The notes: generated by a model not told the origin, from the letters alone. A DNA stretch of 64,000 nucleotides from Clostridia bacterium (GCA_017936765.1 JAGBEX010000010.1:1-64000), one strand, 5' to 3'; positions 17,195 through 26,555 are shown, counted from the stretch's first letter. Numbers and translations: made by a program.

Positions 17195-20100
17195 TTACTT
17201 GATTACGATTCTGACTTTGGTTTTGTCATAGCCACTGGTGTGCTTATCGATCCAGTCCGTCAGGCGAGCCTTAAATTCATCTGGCGCACAAGGACTCCAA
17301 GAAGCCATTGCCCTGTGCATATCCTCCAGCGGGAGCTCAACGCTTTCCATGCCGCTAAGAAGCGTATTCACGCAGTCGATAAACTGCTGGTCAACCGGAA
17401 TGGGAAGCTGTTTGGTGGTAGTGAAACGAGCAATGATTTCTTGCTGCTTCTTGCCGAGCAGGGCTCGCTGATCGTCAAGCATCGGGTCATCCAGAGCTGC
17501 CAGCATTTGCTGAGTCCATGCTACAAGGAGATCATCCAAACGATCTTCAATGAATTCCAAGCGTCCTGCGACAGCCGGGGCCATGTTATCTGCCGGATTG
17601 AAATGGCAGTGCGGGCAATCAGGTGTTGCCTGCAATTCCGGTGTCGTGCATTCATAGCAGACTTTGATGCTGGCCATCTGGTTCGTAAGATCCTGCAACT
17701 GGCTCAAGGGCAGAATATCGCGGATACCACGAAGGGAGTGCAGGGCCTTGAGCGTCGCACTCTCCTGAATCTTTCCCTTTTTCTGCGCTCCATTGATGTC
17801 CAAGCGGAACTGCTTATGAGCATCCATGTAATACTCGATATATGCGTTCTTGAGATCAATGAGCTCAGCAATGAGATCATCCGTTTCGTCGGCATCAAAA
17901 TCATCATCCAGCAGCCGATCACGAACGGCCATAAATGTCGCCTTCTTCGCAGAAAACGCTTCATGAAGTGCTACATCTGCAGGCACCTTCGATTCAGCGG
18001 CAGCAATGTACTGCATGATCTCCTGTGTCTCTGCGTAGAAGGTGTGAGCACGGGCGGCAGTCTGCATGGCGACAAACCCATCCTCCAGCGCCTTCATGCG
18101 AGCCTCGTCATAGTCGAAATTCTTGAGCTTGGCAGGCGTGGTGAAACGGCTGCGGATATCATCGCCGGATTTATGTACAGCAGTCAGCTGCGCCTGCAGA
18201 TTCTCAGAGATGTTCAGCGGAATCAGCATTTCTCCCCATACGCTGGCGTTCTTCATGAGGAAGTTTTTGAGAGTGATGGCCTGATTGCCAAAGTTCTGTG
18301 CTTCCTTCAAGAGCTGCTGGAGAGCCTGCGGATAGGTGGTTTCACTGGCCAGTAGGCCGGTGGAAATATCATACAGGTCAAAGAGGCGTGTGAGCATCTG
18401 GCGATTCATAGTCTTCGGCTTTTCCAGACGCTTGAAGCGGTAAATATCCAGCGGGCTGATCTTACAAAGGGCCTCCATGTTACCTGCATCATACTTCTTG
18501 TCATCGCCGCCGACAAGGACGCAATGACCACCATATACGAGCGCAGTAAGGATAATGCTCATCCATACTTCGGAGAGGCCGAAGCGCTTGTCTGCATAAT
18601 CCTCACTATTATTACTTTCCATAATATCTGAAAAATTGAGAACGTGCCCCTCGGGCAGGGCTTTGAGCTTCTGGATATAGAACGCTGTGTACTTGCTATT
18701 CTCTGGGCGAATCTTTCCATCAAGCAGCAGACCAAAAGCATCCAGAATATCGTTGCCGAGCTTGGTTGGTTTGCCAACAATCGCCTGAATTGCTTCGGCG
18801 CGGTTGGCAGACATATTCAGCACGGTTACAACGTTCGGGAACTTCGGGTAATCCGGGTACTTGGAGCCGAAATAGCTGCCAAGTGCGCGGGAAGCAGCAT
18901 AATCAACAGCGGACTTTACGGTAAGCTCATTCATGCGAACACCGCGCAGGTATTCAAGGATCGGTTTTTCGACACCTTGATAGATGATGTTGAACATTCG
19001 AGTCTTGTTCTCGTCGAGCCACTTACGGATCTGAGAAAGATACGACTTTCCGCGCTGCACATAGGTGGTCTTGGTTTCACCGGCAGCACTCAGAGCTTCC
19101 ATTTCTTTCGCGCCACCATAGAGGCGGATCAGCTGCGCCAGCTTGGTTTCCATCTTCATGATGAAATAGACCTCGTCCTTCTGAGAAGGCGATGCCGGAC
19201 GCTCATTGCCGAAGGGCGGCAGGATATATACATAGAAATCTTCTTCGGGCTGCGCAGTCGGACGATCTGCGCTATTGCCGAGGAACAGATAGCCGCGACG
19301 GAAGATGTTCTTCTCATACCATGTGAGGTTATACTGATAGATATGATAACCGGTCACATGCTGCGGCGTATTCCATTCGAGGGAAGAAATCAGAATTTCA
19401 AAGAAATAGCGGTTAAGGGCATCGTTGCCAAGGAAATCAGCTTTCTCCTGAATTTTCTTGGCATAGTCGATGTCCTTTTTCAGATCGAGGTAATACTGGC
19501 CATTGTCGCTGTTGTATTCAATGAACTGGCCAGAAACGGTATTGAGGATGTCCCGCAGCACAGTGATGATGATGGACAGCAGGAAATCTTCCTCCATGAC
19601 TGGCATGGGAATAAAAAGACAGAGATCATCTTTCAGGCTCTGCGCCGTAAGTCCCAGCTTGGCATCCAATGTGCCGGTGGTCAGGCGATGCACAGAAAGA
19701 GCATAAATAATCTGCAGAGCAATAGGCCTGTATGTAGGTTTCGGGAAATTACGCGAGAGGATGTCTTCCAAAACAGTAGACTTGGAGAGAACCTCATGGA
19801 CGGCAGGATCAGTGCGCAGGCTGGGATTTTCCTTGATACGCTTCCAGTAGGTATCATACGAAACGATACCGGGCCTTTCTGGATCAAGCTCGTTGTTAAT
19901 GATTGCACCGATGGTTTCAGAAATCGTTTTCAGCACTTCGCGCTTCTCAACGGTGATGATGTGCTGGAAGGTATCGATGTACGCCGGGTGAATCGGGAAC
20001 ATATCGACATAATCTTCCAGACGGTCTGCCATGTTCTGATACATTGGGCAGAACTTTTGCAGATGGTCGCGGATAAGTGCCTTCTGTTCCGGAGACTTGC

Positions 20101-20884
20101 GGAGCACACGACGCTGGGCGACGAATGCAATATCTTCGGAACGAATCAGTACCTGCTCAAAGCGATCCTTCATTTTGAGCAGAGAGCTGGAAACCTGACG
20201 GAATGCAGAATTGTCGAAAAGCGCTTCCTGAACGCCGCTGATGAAACGGAAGCGAGTGGACTTGATGATTTCACCCAATTCACGCATGAAATTGAGATCA
20301 GCCATCAGTTCGTTGTCCTTGCGAGTGCGCAGATAATCGAGCAGCTCGTCCACAACGACCAGATAGCCGCGCTCGTCGCCATATACCTCGGCAAAGGCTG
20401 CCATCATATCAAGCAGCGAGTCCTTGTTATTGGTGATGGCTTTGACATCAGGGAATTTATAGGAAATACCGCGACGGGCCAAATCCTGCTCCAGATTCGA
20501 TGTGATGATTCCGCGCAGGGACATGGCAGTCGAGCCGATTTCAATACGCAGCACTTCAAAACGTCCAGCAATGCAAGCAGCATCCGCTTTGAACTGCGCG
20601 TTCTGAGCAAGGGCCAGAAGATCTGCGGAACCGGCGATAGAAGAAACAACGCTCATCAAGTGAGATTTACCGGTGCCGTAGTTACCAACAAGCAAAACGC
20701 CCTTGTTGTCAACTACGTTCTCCAGCTGGAGCTGGGAGATAATCTTTGCGCTGATCAATTCCGCCATGCTGTCGCTCATGACATAGCTGCTGACCAGTTC
20801 CTCGGCCTTCTTCTTATCGTCTGCACTGCGCAGAACAATGACCGACTCAATCGGATCGAATTGAATCAAATCACGGTACTTCAT
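17195..20884 (-). CDS. brxC: BrxC-like ATPase (DUF6079 family)
   Basis: A 1229-residue P-loop ATPase. Walker A is GNYGTGKS (67-74) and Walker B YLVVVDE (174-180). The long C-terminal part is helical and ends with a zinc ribbon (CYEC...CPHCHF). The size and its place just after the small BrxF-like gene fit the BrxC component of type 3 BREX, a family I remember as DUF6079. It is presumed to drive recognition or blocking of phage DNA with the other subunits. A large plus-strand frame on the opposite strand is a shadow. Confidence 0.8.
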   Translation of the reverse strand: MKYRDLIQFDPIESVIVLRSADDKKKAEELVSSYVMSDSMAELISAKIISQLQLENVVDNKGVLLVGNYGTGKSHLMSVVSSIAGSADLLALAQNAQFKADAACIAGRFEVLRIEIGSTAMSLRGIITSNLEQDLARRGISYKFPDVKAITNNKDSLLDMMAAFAEVYGDERGYLVVVDELLDYLRTRKDNELMADLNFMRELGEIIKSTRFRFISGVQEALFDNSAFRQVSSSLLKMKDRFEQVLIRSEDIAFVAQRRVLRKSPEQKALIRDHLQKFCPMYQNMADRLEDYVDMFPIHPAYIDTFQHIITVEKREVLKTISETIGAIINNELDPERPGIVSYDTYWKRIKENPSLRTDPAVHEVLSKSTVLEDILSRNFPKPTYRPIALQIIYALSVHRLTTGTLDAKLGLTAQSLKDDLCLFIPMPVMEEDFLLSIIITVLRDILNTVSGQFIEYNSDNGQYYLDLKKDIDYAKKIQEKADFLGNDALNRYFFEILISSLEWNTPQHVTGYHIYQYNLTWYEKNIFRRGYLFLGNSADRPTAQPEEDFYVYILPPFGNERPASPSQKDEVYFIMKMETKLAQLIRLYGGAKEMEALSAAGETKTTYVQRGKSYLSQIRKWLDENKTRMFNIIYQGVEKPILEYLRGVRMNELTVKSAVDYAASRALGSYFGSKYPDYPKFPNVVTVLNMSANRAEAIQAIVGKPTKLGNDILDAFGLLLDGKIRPENSKYTAFYIQKLKALPEGHVLNFSDIMESNNSEDYADKRFGLSEVWMSIILTALVYGGHCVLVGGDDKKYDAGNMEALCKISPLDIYRFKRLEKPKTMNRQMLTRLFDLYDISTGLLASETTYPQALQQLLKEAQNFGNQAITLKNFLMKNASVWGEMLIPLNISENLQAQLTAVHKSGDDIRSRFTTPAKLKNFDYDEARMKALEDGFVAMQTAARAHTFYAETQEIMQYIAAAESKVPADVALHEAFSAKKATFMAVRDRLLDDDFDADETDDLIAELIDLKNAYIEYYMDAHKQFRLDINGAQKKGKIQESATLKALHSLRGIRDILPLSQLQDLTNQMASIKVCYECTTPELQATPDCPHCHFNPADNMAPAVAGRLEFIEDRLDDLLVAWTQQMLAALDDPMLDDQRALLGKKQQEIIARFTTTKQLPIPVDQQFIDCVNTLLSGMESVELPLEDMHRAMASWSPCAPDEFKARLTDWIDKHTSGYDKTKVRIVIK

Positions 20885-20897
20885 GGTGCTGCACTCC

Positions 20898-21326
20898 TTA
20901 CTCTGTTATGACGTATGTATCTATGAATCTGGTATAGTCTGCTTCGTAGTATTCCGGGCTGCTTGGTTCCGCATATGTTAGCGTATTTCCGCTTATGCGG
21001 CCCGGCCAGCTTAAACATATCTTTCGATTCCGGCATAATGACAGCAGAACACCGATAGCATCCAGTTTGAGAGACGGTGTGAATAGGATTTCAATGTGTG
21101 ATAACGATACGGCTGTATACGTTTCGACAATACTGCGCAGGCAGTTATCGATCTCAAAACACCGTCTGTCAGCGGGAATTCCCATTAAGCGCTCGCTCAA
21201 TACATAGCCAAGGTTAATGACGGGCTGATCCTTTGGCAAGCGTTTTGCGTCAGAAAACACAAAAAGGCCTTGATATACGGCGGGATACTGTCGCCGGAAA
21301 TCAGACCTGCGTATTTTCGCACCCAT
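20898..21326 (-). CDS. brxF: BrxF-like protein lacking its P-loop
   Basis: A 142-residue protein. Its C-terminal two-thirds match my memory of BrxF, the small first protein of type 3 BREX: VINLGYVLSERL, SHIEILFTPSLKLD, LCRNRKICLSWPG and LTYAEPSSPEY. BrxF normally opens with a nucleotide-binding GxxGxGKT loop; here the matching stretch is GLFVFSDAKRLPKDQP, with no such loop. The ATG at 21326 lies inside the end of the XRE gene, in another frame, with GGAGG 12 bases upstream. The system may therefore use BrxF as a structural part only, or an ancestral N-terminus was lost. Confidence 0.6.
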   Translation of the reverse strand: MGAKIRRSDFRRQYPAVYQGLFVFSDAKRLPKDQPVINLGYVLSERLMGIPADRRCFEIDNCLRSIVETYTAVSLSHIEILFTPSLKLDAIGVLLSLCRNRKICLSWPGRISGNTLTYAEPSSPEYYEADYTRFIDTYVITE

Positions 21327-21543
21327 GCTCTGAATCCGCCTCCATCTCCGAATCATACTTGAACGCGATGCCTTTGCTGGTAAAGAAGCTTTGAATCGCA
21401 TTCAGAACAATAGGTGTCGGGAAATGCTTCCCGTTCTCATAGCGGTTGATCGTAGAGAATGCAACGCCCAGAGCCTTGCTGAGCTCCGTTTGCGTCATTC
21501 CTGCGGATTCTCGTGCTTGTTTTAATGCTTTGGAGAATGTCAT
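21301..21543 (-). CDS. XRE-family repressor heading the BREX operon
   Basis: An 80-residue DNA-binding protein with a clear Cro/CI-type HTH: ALKQARESAGMTQTELSKAL followed by GVAFSTINRYENG. Its 3' end overlaps the BrxF-like gene by 26 bases, so it is made with the BREX proteins. A perfect palindrome over its own -10 box (21571-21584) is the likely operator, which would make the operon autoregulated. Confidence 0.85.
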   Translation of the reverse strand: MTFSKALKQARESAGMTQTELSKALGVAFSTINRYENGKHFPTPIVLNAIQSFFTSKGIAFKYDSEMEADSEHGCENTQV

Positions 21544-21567
21544 GTGTATATCAACTCCCTATTATCC

Positions 21568-21596
21568 ATTATAGCACTTGCTATATCGAATGTACA
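21568..21596 (-). promoter_or_regulatory. BREX operon promoter with overlapping operator
   Basis: Read on the minus strand, TGTACA (21591-21596) and TATAAT (21568-21573) are 17 bases apart. The perfect inverted repeat ATAGCA-CT-TGCTAT fills 21571-21584, overlapping the -10 box and half of the spacer. A repressor bound there would exclude RNA polymerase. Confidence 0.65.
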
Positions 21597-21611
21597 TAGG
21601 GCGGGAAAATT

Positions 21612-22325
21612 TTATACATCGATAATACATTGAGCCTGCAACAATACATCATAGTCCTCAAACAGAATCTGCATTCTATCCACCTTTTTCTCAGTGTGGT
21701 AATGCCCAGCATACCACTTGCCATATTGCAATTGACATTCGATGCTATCAAGCCACTGTTCGGTGGACTTGTCGACGTTGCTTTGTTCGATGCCAGGGAG
21801 GAAAACCTCAACTGGTTCATATTTCAAAGGGACGGTATGAGAGAGCACAACATCAACCTTCCACCCGAGCTGATCGAGCGTTTGTTCAACCTGTGTTTTT
21901 ACTTTATCCGAAGGTTGTTCATCGGGCCACCAGCTCCTACCTGGGATCCGTAGCATCCAATCAATGCTGTAAGCACCACCAATGACAATAGCCTGCATGC
22001 CATTCAGGTTATAAATCTCGCCATCTTTCGCGAAGAGTATGCTTGGGAATTGCTCTTCAACATAAACAGTCCCACCGTGCCATTTCTGCTCGATGTAAGA
22101 GGGGATCGTGGCCGGGCGTTGCTCATGGTTGCCGTGGATACAGAAGAGTGTAATAGGCAACGCACTGATGTATTTTTTCTTATGATGATCACGCCAGCCG
22201 CCATAGAAGTTGATCCCGGCGTCACCGAGAATAATCATGATGTCAGAGGGCTTGGTATTCATGCGAGCACAGAAATGAGCAATACGCTGAAAGTTACCGT
22301 GAGTATCGCCAGTTAAATAGATCAT
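21612..22325 (-). CDS. Calcineurin-like metallophosphoesterase
   Basis: A 237-residue phosphoesterase with all metal-binding motifs in order: GDTHGN (residues 6-11), GDAGIN, GNHE, a lone His in SHTVP and GHYH near the end. The family cleaves phosphomono- or diesters; the substrate here is unknown. It lies upstream of the BREX operon on the same strand but with its own gap and the BREX promoter in between, so it is probably a separate unit. Such genes are frequent in defence islands. A GGAGGTAAATA site precedes the ATG. Confidence 0.85.
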   Translation of the reverse strand: MIYLTGDTHGNFQRIAHFCARMNTKPSDIMIILGDAGINFYGGWRDHHKKKYISALPITLFCIHGNHEQRPATIPSYIEQKWHGGTVYVEEQFPSILFAKDGEIYNLNGMQAIVIGGAYSIDWMLRIPGRSWWPDEQPSDKVKTQVEQTLDQLGWKVDVVLSHTVPLKYEPVEVFLPGIEQSNVDKSTEQWLDSIECQLQYGKWYAGHYHTEKKVDRMQILFEDYDVLLQAQCIIDV

Positions 22326-22688
22326 TATTTACCTCCTGTAGATTTCCTGGATATATCATACGGCCTGTAAGCTGAAAACAACATAAACATAGAGTATCAA
22401 TAGTTTTGTTTGTCTGTGTTCCGATATGATTAATTGTGGTCGAAGGGCTTATGAAAAACGCTCAGAAAGTGAATCGAAGCGTGTATTGTAGTACAGTAGT
22501 GCACATAATCTCAACGGAATAATCACGCAAGATATTTCGCTTGTCCTCTTTTGGTTTCAACAAGTATTTGTTATAATGTACGTAATTCAACACGAATTAC
22601 TATCATCATGGAGGATACATATCGTGTAGCTAGTGCGGCGATATGACTCACATGGATATTTGAATTTCATGAACTGGGGCGATCTATA
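22326..22688. other. Divergent regulatory gap of the defence island
   Basis: 363 AT-rich bases between the metallophosphoesterase (minus) and the 105-residue gene (plus). It holds an extended -10 promoter and an inverted repeat (listed separately). No convincing small gene is visible: GGAGG at 22611 leads only to GTG TAG. Confidence 0.5.
22569..22600 (+). promoter_or_regulatory. Extended -10 promoter with inverted repeat
   Basis: TG-T-TATAAT at 22569-22577 is a textbook extended -10. The perfect inverted repeat GTAATTC-AACAC-GAATTAC (22582-22600) covers the expected start site and could be a repressor operator for the plus-strand genes that follow. Confidence 0.6.
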
Positions 22689-23006
22689 ATGGGTCTCTTT
22701 TTCGGAAACAAGCGTCATAACATACGTGCATGGGAGTATGCGCTATTTGAGGGGAATAATGACTATCTTGCCTTTCCCAACCTTGCACTGTACGATAAGC
22801 TTACGGAAGCTCAGATAGAAAATGATTGTCGCATCATAATCGAGAGCTCACGAATCATTTCCTCGACGACGGATCCCAGAGTTTCCAAAAGCAGACGGAA
22901 GCTGGCAAAGGAACGTTATAAACACCTGATGACACTAAAACCGTTTGCAGACCGATCACAGCGCGAATTGATCAGAGAAGCAGAAAAGGTTTATAAGGCG
23001 CTTTGA
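22689..23006 (+). CDS. Hypothetical protein (105 aa)
   Basis: Unrecognised helical, charged 105-residue protein (TEAQIENDCRIIIESSRIIS; SKSRRKLAKERYKHLMTLKP). The ATG has only a GGGGCG-like site, so the start is moderately sure. It lies 82 bases before the GmrSD-like gene, on the same strand and behind the same promoter, and may be a partner or accessory of it. Confidence 0.55.
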   Translation: MGLFFGNKRHNIRAWEYALFEGNNDYLAFPNLALYDKLTEAQIENDCRIIIESSRIISSTTDPRVSKSRRKLAKERYKHLMTLKPFADRSQRELIREAEKVYKAL

Positions 23007-23088
23007 AAGGGCATTCCCTCGCGCTACTCATCTACAAATTATTATGGATACGTAGATTTGACTGATTCATTTAAAGAGGTGATCTTAC

Positions 23089-24897
23089 GTGGCTATCAAT
23101 ATAGCTCCTACATCCAACGATACTAGCTTAGAACAATTGATGCATGATGTGGCCAACGGGAAGATTCAGCTTCCTGACTTTCAGCGTGGCTGGACATGGG
23201 ACGACGACCGTATTCGTGGAATTCTTGCCAGTCTTACGCAGGGATACCCAATGGGAGCGATAATGTGCCTAGAATACGGTAGTGAAAGCGTCCGCTTTAA
23301 GTATCGAACAATTGAAGGCGTAAAAGTTGAAGGGGGTGAGCCTGAATTCCTGGTTCTGGATGGTCAGCAAAGGTTAACCTCCATGTATCGTTCTACATAT
23401 TCGTTGGATCCAGTAGCAACAGTCACCGACAAGAAAAAGGAAATTAAGCGCTTCTATTATCTGGATATAAATAAATGCTTGAATGACGAAGATGATCGCC
23501 TTGACGCTATCCTTTCTGTTCCGGCAGATCGAAAGGTAAAGGCTAATTTTGACCGAGATATTGTTTTGGATATATCCACGCGTGAGTTGGAATTCGAGCA
23601 TGAAATGTTTCCCTTGAACATCATTTTCGATAGCAGCGAACGTGAAGACTGGGCAGATGGCTATAAGGAATACCACGGCTATGCCTCGGAAATCATGTCA
23701 AAGTACAAGCGTTTCCGGAAAGAGATCATCGATACCATGACCAAGTACAAGCTTCCGGTTATCCGACTTGATAAGGCGACTCCACGCGAGGCAGTATGTA
23801 AGGTCTTTGAAAATGTGAATACTGGCGGTGTTGCCTTAACGGTATTTGAGTTGGTCACGGCTACATATGCGACTTACGGCCATGACCTCCGCAAGGACTG
23901 GGAGGTTTGCAGGGATCTGATCTGGGGTAAGCACGAGCCGCTGAATACAGATGTCATGTACAGTGTAGACGAATCTGCCTTTCTGCAAACCATTACGCTA
24001 TACAGTAATTTCCGTGCTTCAACGATGACTACCTGCAAAAGAAAGGATATTCTTGATCTCCCCTTCGAAGTATATCAGGCCAATAAGGAGGCTGTTCTGG
24101 AGGGCTATCGTCTGGCACGGAAGTTCCTGTTCAGTCAATATGTCTTTAGGCAAAGAGACTTGCCTTATCCCACGCAGTTGATTCCGCTTGCAGCTATCTG
24201 CGCTGTAATTGGTAAAAGCGAATTTGATAAGCCAAGGACTCAGGATATCCTGTCCCAATGGTTTTGGTGCGGCATTATGGGTGAAATGTATGGCGGTGCT
24301 AATGAAAGCCGATATGCCAATGATATTGATGACATCGTTAACCTTATTCGCGGAAATATAGTTCCCGTAAGAACCGTTACTGCGTCTTTCTTCTCTGCAA
24401 CGAGACTTCTTTCATTGCAGACACGCAATAGTGCGGCTTATAAAGGAATTATGGCGCTAATTTATCGGGAACAATGCCGAGATTTCATGAAGGGCATAAC
24501 GATGGATTTGGTAAAGAGCATGGATGAATCTCCGGACATTCACCATATATTCCCAGAAGCATACTGTATTAAAGCAGGTTATAAACGCGAAAAATGGAAC
24601 TCTATCGTCAACAAAACTCCGCTGCTTCCCGCATCAAATCGCTCTATCGGAGGAAGTGCACCAAGCGTATATAGCAAGAAAATCATGCGCGAAGCAAGTA
24701 TCGATGCAGATACGCTCAAAGCCAGAGTCGAGTCTCATTTGGTTGATTACGAAGCCTTTGCAGCAGATGATTTTGAAAGTTACTTCATTGCACGAGCAAA
24801 GAGCCTTCTTGCAGTGATTGAAAAAGCAATGGGAAAAACTGTGGCTGACAAAGCTTCTGAGCAAACGATTCATGCTTTTGGCGTTGGTTTGGAATAA
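23089..24897 (+). CDS. GmrSD-like DUF262/DUF1524 restriction protein
   Basis: A 602-residue single-chain protein. The N-terminal DUF262 domain has LPDFQRGWTW (28-37) and the nucleotide-binding/hydrolysing DGQQR (91-95). The C-terminal DUF1524 HNH-type nuclease region has DIHHIFP followed by NKTPLLPASNRSIGG. Proteins of this build include type IV restriction enzymes that cut phage DNA with modified bases, and Ssp-type effectors. The central region is helical. Start uses AGAGGTGATC before GTG at 23089. It sits beside the BREX operon, so a complementary anti-phage role is likely but untested. Confidence 0.85.
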   Translation: MAINIAPTSNDTSLEQLMHDVANGKIQLPDFQRGWTWDDDRIRGILASLTQGYPMGAIMCLEYGSESVRFKYRTIEGVKVEGGEPEFLVLDGQQRLTSMYRSTYSLDPVATVTDKKKEIKRFYYLDINKCLNDEDDRLDAILSVPADRKVKANFDRDIVLDISTRELEFEHEMFPLNIIFDSSEREDWADGYKEYHGYASEIMSKYKRFRKEIIDTMTKYKLPVIRLDKATPREAVCKVFENVNTGGVALTVFELVTATYATYGHDLRKDWEVCRDLIWGKHEPLNTDVMYSVDESAFLQTITLYSNFRASTMTTCKRKDILDLPFEVYQANKEAVLEGYRLARKFLFSQYVFRQRDLPYPTQLIPLAAICAVIGKSEFDKPRTQDILSQWFWCGIMGEMYGGANESRYANDIDDIVNLIRGNIVPVRTVTASFFSATRLLSLQTRNSAAYKGIMALIYREQCRDFMKGITMDLVKSMDESPDIHHIFPEAYCIKAGYKREKWNSIVNKTPLLPASNRSIGGSAPSVYSKKIMREASIDADTLKARVESHLVDYEAFAADDFESYFIARAKSLLAVIEKAMGKTVADKASEQTIHAFGVGLE

Positions 24898-24941
24898 CAG
24901 GATTTATTGCCATTATGGCAGCAACCATACGGAGGTAGACG

Positions 24942-25577
24942 ATGATAATTGATCGTGATGCTTTCCTCGGGATGGCTTTTTCAGAAAATGGCGTCTATGC
25001 TGAAAATAGTGAGTATTATCTTCGTGCCATCCTTCCTTCTGATAGAGCCAACTACATCAGCATATTCAAAGGAAAACCGGAATGGAAGGAACTGTTTGCA
25101 AACCTAGATTTGAACACAGAAGAGCGTCTCTGGAATACGTTCAATAATCCTGAAACCCTGAATGTGATTATCATCAGAAAGCAGGACGATGCTTTCTGTG
25201 GATTTTGTGGGCTTCAACAGTATGCCATTTCCAAAAAACCTGAAATATCCATTGAAGTAGTTGAACGCTATCAGAATCAAGGGGTTGGAACAGCTGCGCT
25301 TCGTCTTTTAATCCAGCGATTTGCTGCCATCTCTGATACGAGAGAGTTTATAAGCAAGGTAAGCTGTGGAAATATAGCAAGTCAGCGGTTAATGCGCAGG
25401 CTTGGCGGACGCGCTGATGGGGTCACTTTATTTCCCGGAATATCGGAAGAAGTAGCACAAATGATGGAGGAAAGAGATTATCCCCTTCCTGAAAACGTGG
25501 AGGCGCTTGCGGAAGAATTTAGGACCACACCTCGACAACTCAAAAGCCATGTTCTTGTATTCCGTTTTTCCGTTTGA
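24942..25577 (+). CDS. GNAT-family acetyltransferase
   Basis: A 211-residue acetyltransferase of the RimJ/RimL type. The acetyl-CoA loop reads RYQNQGVGTAAL, and the late motif is CGNIASQRLMRRLG. CGGAGG precedes the ATG. It follows the restriction gene by 44 bases and may be in its operon. The last about 50 residues (from EEVAQMMEERDYPLP) are an extra tail seen in some Clostridia members. Substrate unknown. Confidence 0.8.
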   Translation: MIIDRDAFLGMAFSENGVYAENSEYYLRAILPSDRANYISIFKGKPEWKELFANLDLNTEERLWNTFNNPETLNVIIIRKQDDAFCGFCGLQQYAISKKPEISIEVVERYQNQGVGTAALRLLIQRFAAISDTREFISKVSCGNIASQRLMRRLGGRADGVTLFPGISEEVAQMMEERDYPLPENVEALAEEFRTTPRQLKSHVLVFRFSV

Positions 25578-25587
25578 CTGGAGTGTG

Positions 25588-26199
25588 ATGCGGATGAAGT
25601 GGGAAGATTACTATGATCGGTTCTGGGACTGGGCCGAAAGCACACAGATCAGCCGAATTTCAACGCTGACTGATTTCACATCCTCCGCCGAGGTTGCTGA
25701 AATTGCCAATGAATTTTTTGATGAGAAGAATTCAACACGTCTGGTAAAGCGCGCCATGCAAAACGGAATACACTTTACGCCAGCTGAGATCATTGAACTA
25801 GGTGGCTGTGTGACGGAGGATGTGTTCAATGAGGCCATTCGCAGTCGCCGGGGTCAGTTTACTGCAGAGCAGTACGAGGAACTGGAAGGCCAATGCTATG
25901 ATGAGGATCTGCTCGAAGCTGTTGCCAGGGCAGGCGGTATCTACCGCGAGATCGACGACCTTCCCTTTGAACCGCAGATAGCCCTTGTACAGCCGGTGAA
26001 AAAGGGGCCGGGGTTCCTTGCCTCTCTGCTTGGCCTCGCCTCGGATGCAGGATCCAAACGTACTCACCCAGGACGCTGCACAGGTGACTGCTCTAGCTGT
26101 CCTGCTCATTATGGCTATCGATATGGCCGATGGTATTATGGACATCATCATTCTCACGGCTGTGAATTTGGCGGAAATGATGGAAGCGGAAAACCGTAA
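25588..26199 (+). CDS. Hypothetical protein with Cys/His-rich tail
   Basis: Unrecognised 203-residue protein. The first about 150 residues are acidic and helical (RFWDWAESTQISRISTLTDF; AEVAEIANEFFDEKN). The tail is rich in Cys, His, Tyr and Gly (CTGDCSSCPAHYGYRYGRWY, then HHHSHGC) and could bind metal. The ATG at 25588 is chosen because TGGAG lies just before it; a longer frame upstream would overlap the GNAT. Another ATG two codons on is equally possible. Confidence 0.55.
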   Translation: MRMKWEDYYDRFWDWAESTQISRISTLTDFTSSAEVAEIANEFFDEKNSTRLVKRAMQNGIHFTPAEIIELGGCVTEDVFNEAIRSRRGQFTAEQYEELEGQCYDEDLLEAVARAGGIYREIDDLPFEPQIALVQPVKKGPGFLASLLGLASDAGSKRTHPGRCTGDCSSCPAHYGYRYGRWYYGHHHSHGCEFGGNDGSGKP

Positions 26200-26434
26200 A
26201 GTGTCTGTAAGAAGGTGTAGGCATGTTTCGTTTTCCTGTGTGGGCAAGTGTGTGATTGTGTGTTCTTGTGTATAACTGTATCGGTCATGGGGTAAAACGA
26301 AAACAGCGGTTTTTAGGTTCTGATCGGGAAACGAGCAAAAAACCTCATCGCCAGGGGATGAAATTACCCCACCCCTGAAATAGCAAAAGGCCCAGAAGCC
26401 CTGTGATTACAAGGTTTTTGAGCCTTTGAAGTAT
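26200..26434. other. Intergenic edge of the accessory region
   Basis: No gene is seen. The stretch from about 26380 (GGCCCAGAAGCCC then AAGGTTTTTGAGCC) looks like sequence I associate with the ends of tyrosine-integrase genes and attachment regions in Clostridia, but no integrase is left. It lies directly beside the tRNA-Thr. Confidence 0.3.
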
Positions 26435-26476
26435 AAAAAAATTCATCACCCAGTTTGTATCAAAAACTAGGTGATG
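26435..26476 (-). terminator. Terminator of tRNA-Thr
   Basis: On the minus strand a CATCACC.../...GGTGATG hairpin (26444-26476 with one mismatch) is followed by a run of seven T (26435-26441). It ends the tRNA-Thr transcript. Confidence 0.7.
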
Positions 26477-26479
26477 ATG

Positions 26480-26555
<76 letters not shown>

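Noticed and set aside
16796..18355. 519-codon plus-strand frame
   Set aside because: Runs antisense across two BREX genes and their junction; no start signal.
9741..20884. DISARM or type I restriction-modification instead of BREX
   Set aside because: No DUF1998 or phospholipase D gene for DISARM and no HsdR/HsdS for type I; PglZ and the BrxF-like protein point to BREX.
18644..20911. 755-codon plus-strand frame
   Set aside because: Antisense to the BrxC-like gene; composition is not protein-like.
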